Part shown: positions 61,657-64,000 of the stretch, piece after piece
Position numbering within the stretch: position 1 is the stretch's first letter
Layout of the letters: each line of letters starts with the position of its first letter
Assembly: GCF_006491645.1 (NCBI RefSeq)
Contig: NZ_VDCZ01000001.1
Coordinates: forward strand, 310,001-374,000
DNA length: 64,000 nucleotides
Direction: 5' to 3'
Origin: Flavobacterium profundi
GTDB taxonomy: Bacteria > Bacteroidota > Bacteroidia > Flavobacteriales > Flavobacteriaceae
Program-made: the position numbers and the translations under genes
Notes under the pieces: model-generated
The model's input: only the letters and a program-made list of their open reading frames with translations
What the model was told of the DNA's origin: nothing
Databases searched by the model: none

Positions 61657-64000
61657 ATGAAAACAGACTCATTTGCTTTAAGACACTTAGGTCCAAGAGA
61701 GACAGATTTACCTAAAATGTTAGAAACCATAGGTGTTGAAACCTTAGATCAACTAATTTATGAAACTATTCCAGATGACATTCGCTTAAAACAGCCTTTA
61801 CAATTGGAACATATCATGACGGAATATGAATACGCTAATCATATTCGTCAATTAGGTAGAACAAACAAAGTTTTTAAATCTTATATTGGGTTAGGATATC
61901 ACCCAACGATTGTTCCTCCTGCAATTCAAAGAAACATTTTTGAAAACCCAGGTTGGTACACCGCTTATACTCCTTATCAAGCAGAAATTGCGCAAGGAAG
62001 ATTAGAAGCAATTTTAAATTTCCAAACGATGGTGATTGAACTTACAGGAATGGAAATTGCAAATGCCTCTTTATTAGATGAAAGTACAGCTGCAGCAGAA
62101 GCAATGGCTTTGTTATTTGATGTACGCTCTCGTGACCAAAAGAAAAATAATGTGTGTAAATTCTTTGTTTCCGAAGAAATTTTACCTCAAACTTTATCTG
62201 TTTTACAAACACGTTCTACTCCAATTGGTGTAGAATTAGTCGTAGGAAATCATCAAGAATTTGATTTTTCAAATGAATTCTTTGGTGCTATTTTACAATA
62301 TCCAGGAAAATATGGTCAGGTGTATGATTATGCTGATTTTATAACGAAAGCCAATGAAAAAGAAATAAAAGTTGCCGTAGCTGCTGATATATTATCTTTA
62401 GTAAAATTAACGCCTCCAGGTGAAATGGGAGCTGATGTAGTAGTAGGAACGACACAACGTTTTGGTATACCAATGGGTTATGGTGGTCCACATGCTGCTT
62501 ATTTTGCTACCAAAGAAGAATACAAACGTTCCATGCCAGGTAGAATTATTGGTGTTTCTCAAGATGCAAATGGCAATAGAGCTTTAAGAATGGCTTTACA
62601 AACTCGGGAGCAACATATCAAAAGAGAAAAAGCGACTTCAAATATTTGTACCGCTCAAGTATTATTATCTGTTATGGCGGGTATGTTTGCGGTATATCAT
62701 GGTCCAAAAGGATTACAGTATATTGCAGACAAAGTACACGGTATGGCTTCTACTTTAGCAGAGGCATTAAATAAATTAGGCGTTTACCAAACCAACACCG
62801 CTTTCTTTGATACTTTAGTAGTCAAAGCAGATGCTAAAAAAGTTAAGGCGATTGCTGAAAAACATGAAATCAATTTCTATTATATAGACGAAGAAACAAT
62901 TTCGATTTCTCTAAATGAAACCATTTTATTTACAGATGTGAATGAAGTGATTGCCGTTTTTGCTGAAGCTGTAGGTAAAGAAGCATTTGAAGTGAGCGAA
63001 TATGCATTAGAGAATAATTACCCAATGCATTTGAACCGTAAATCAGAGTTTTTAACTCATGAAGTATTTAACAAATACCACTCTGAAACGAGTTTAATGC
63101 GTTATATCAAAAAATTAGAGCGTAAAGATTTAGCTTTAAACCATTCTATGATTTCGTTAGGTTCTTGTACCATGAAATTAAATGCTGCAGCTGAAATGTT
63201 ACCTTTAAGTATGCCTTACTGGAATACTATTCATCCATTTGCTCCATTAGATCAAGTGGAAGGGTATACTAAAATGCTTAAAAAATTAGAACACCAATTA
63301 AGTGTGATTACTGGATTTGCAGGTACCACTTTACAACCTAACTCAGGTGCACAAGGAGAATATGCTGGTTTAATGGCAATTCGTGCGTACCATCTTTCAC
63401 GTGGAGACAAAGAAAGAAATGTTTGTTTAATTCCGGCTTCTGCTCATGGAACTAATCCTGCTTCTGCTGCAATGGCAGGCATGCAAATTATCGTAACCAA
63501 AACCATGGAAAATGGCAATATTGATGTAGAAGACGTAAGAGAAAAAGCAAATCAATATAAAGATCAGTTATCATGTTTAATGGTAACCTATCCTTCTACA
63601 CATGGTGTATTTGAAAGTGCCATTAAAGAAATTACTCAAATTATTCACGATAATGGCGGTTTAGTATATATGGATGGTGCCAACATGAATGCTCAAGTAG
63701 GATTAACCAATCCTGCTACTATTGGTGCCGATGTTTGTCACTTAAACCTACATAAAACCTTTGCTATTCCTCATGGTGGTGGAGGTCCTGGAGTAGGCCC
63801 AATTTGTGTAAACGAAAAACTATTACCATTCTTACCAAGCAATCCATTTGTAGCAGTTGGTGGAGAACAGGCAATTACTGCTATTTCTGGAGCACCTTAT
63901 GGTTCTGCTTTAGTGTGCTTAATTTCGTATGGCTACATTTGTATGTTGGGAGCTGAAGGTGTAACCAATGCTACTAAATATGCGATTTTAAATGCCAACT
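61657..64000 (+). CDS. gcvP: Glycine dehydrogenase (glycine cleavage P-protein), 5' part
   Basis: 781 codons are visible; the gene runs past the window end, and about 170 residues are missing from the usual length near 950. It starts MKTDSFALRHLGPRETDLPKML, has the P-protein motifs YIGLGYHPTIVPPAIQRNI and NPGWYTAYTPYQAEIAQGRLEA, and the PLP Lys in CHLNLHKTFAIPHGGGGPG. It decarboxylates glycine and passes the aminomethyl group to H-protein lipoamide, with lpdA reoxidising it. It is the single-chain form, not the split GcvPA/GcvPB. Confidence 0.97.
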   Translation, partial: MKTDSFALRHLGPRETDLPKMLETIGVETLDQLIYETIPDDIRLKQPLQLEHIMTEYEYANHIRQLGRTNKVFKSYIGLGYHPTIVPPAIQRNIFENPGWYTAYTPYQAEIAQGRLEAILNFQTMVIELTGMEIANASLLDESTAAAEAMALLFDVRSRDQKKNNVCKFFVSEEILPQTLSVLQTRSTPIGVELVVGNHQEFDFSNEFFGAILQYPGKYGQVYDYADFITKANEKEIKVAVAADILSLVKLTPPGEMGADVVVGTTQRFGIPMGYGGPHAAYFATKEEYKRSMPGRIIGVSQDANGNRALRMALQTREQHIKREKATSNICTAQVLLSVMAGMFAVYHGPKGLQYIADKVHGMASTLAEALNKLGVYQTNTAFFDTLVVKADAKKVKAIAEKHEINFYYIDEETISISLNETILFTDVNEVIAVFAEAVGKEAFEVSEYALENNYPMHLNRKSEFLTHEVFNKYHSETSLMRYIKKLERKDLALNHSMISLGSCTMKLNAAAEMLPLSMPYWNTIHPFAPLDQVEGYTKMLKKLEHQLSVITGFAGTTLQPNSGAQGEYAGLMAIRAYHLSRGDKERNVCLIPASAHGTNPASAAMAGMQIIVTKTMENGNIDVEDVREKANQYKDQLSCLMVTYPSTHGVFESAIKEITQIIHDNGGLVYMDGANMNAQVGLTNPATIGADVCHLNLHKTFAIPHGGGGPGVGPICVNEKLLPFLPSNPFVAVGGEQAITAISGAPYGSALVCLISYGYICMLGAEGVTNATKYAILNAN

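Overview
The window is AT-rich chromosomal DNA from a member of the Bacteroidetes, almost certainly family Flavobacteriaceae. The signs are the type IX secretion protein PorQ, a C-terminal type IX sorting domain on a secreted glycoside hydrolase, DUF3276, DUF2853 and DUF6428 proteins, a 588-residue S1 protein with six S1 repeats, ABC permease/M1 peptidase fusions, and many promoters of the Bacteroidetes form TTG-N18-20-TAnnTTTG. I see no rRNA, tRNA, intact IS element, prophage or CRISPR array. Most of the window is ordinary core and near-core genome, with small accessory patches.

Layout. 1-9,000: tail of an ABC exporter, DUF3276 protein, CsaA-like and Mpo1-like pair, thioredoxin-like protein, CDF metal exporter, a c-type cytochrome lipoprotein, an acyl-thioesterase-like hydrolase beside a Crp/Fnr regulator with an FNR-type palindrome between them, a cyclophilin-FKBP fusion, a GNAT, an SDR, and a DUF2975/XRE pair. 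9,100-15,800: an ABC ATPase with a permease-M1 peptidase fusion, trmD, rplS and a DoxX-like protein. 15,800-26,400: lpdA, an orphan double-glycine leader peptide, a divergent Lrp regulator and PLP lyase, an M28 peptidase, nhaC, katG and a peroxiredoxin/thioredoxin/small-protein set. 26,400-33,100: a 941-residue GH16 laminarinase-like enzyme, then an arsenic-type operon (arsR, DUF6428, arsenate-reductase-like phosphatase, aquaporin) and a lipoprotein.

33,100-49,400: housekeeping, mostly on the minus strand: rpsA, cmk, porQ, lon, an MFS transporter, an M48 protease, two chalcone-isomerase-like paralogues, YihY, nadC, DUF2853 and menD. 49,400-61,500: a more accessory stretch. It holds a GNAT pseudogene with an internal stop, a glutathione peroxidase, a two-helix potassium channel, a His/Tyr-rich secreted protein, a GbsR/MarR regulator that precedes a four-gene operon and is bracketed by two copies of one inverted repeat, two tandem paralogues of unknown function, a frameshifted lipoprotein beside its intact paralogue, and a UbiA-like membrane protein. 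61,657-64,000: the first four fifths of gcvP.

Genes that appear to work together: katG, peroxiredoxin and thioredoxin in peroxide defence; the ars-type operon with an aquaporin where an efflux pump would be expected; the GbsR/MarR-controlled operon (DCC-family protein, small membrane protein, TIGR01777 epimerase, SRPBCC protein); and the Lrp regulator with the PLP lyase. The best candidates for undescribed biology are the GbsR/MarR operon with its paired operators, the tandem paralogues at 54,753-56,738, and the orphan six-cysteine GG-leader peptide at 17,386-17,583.
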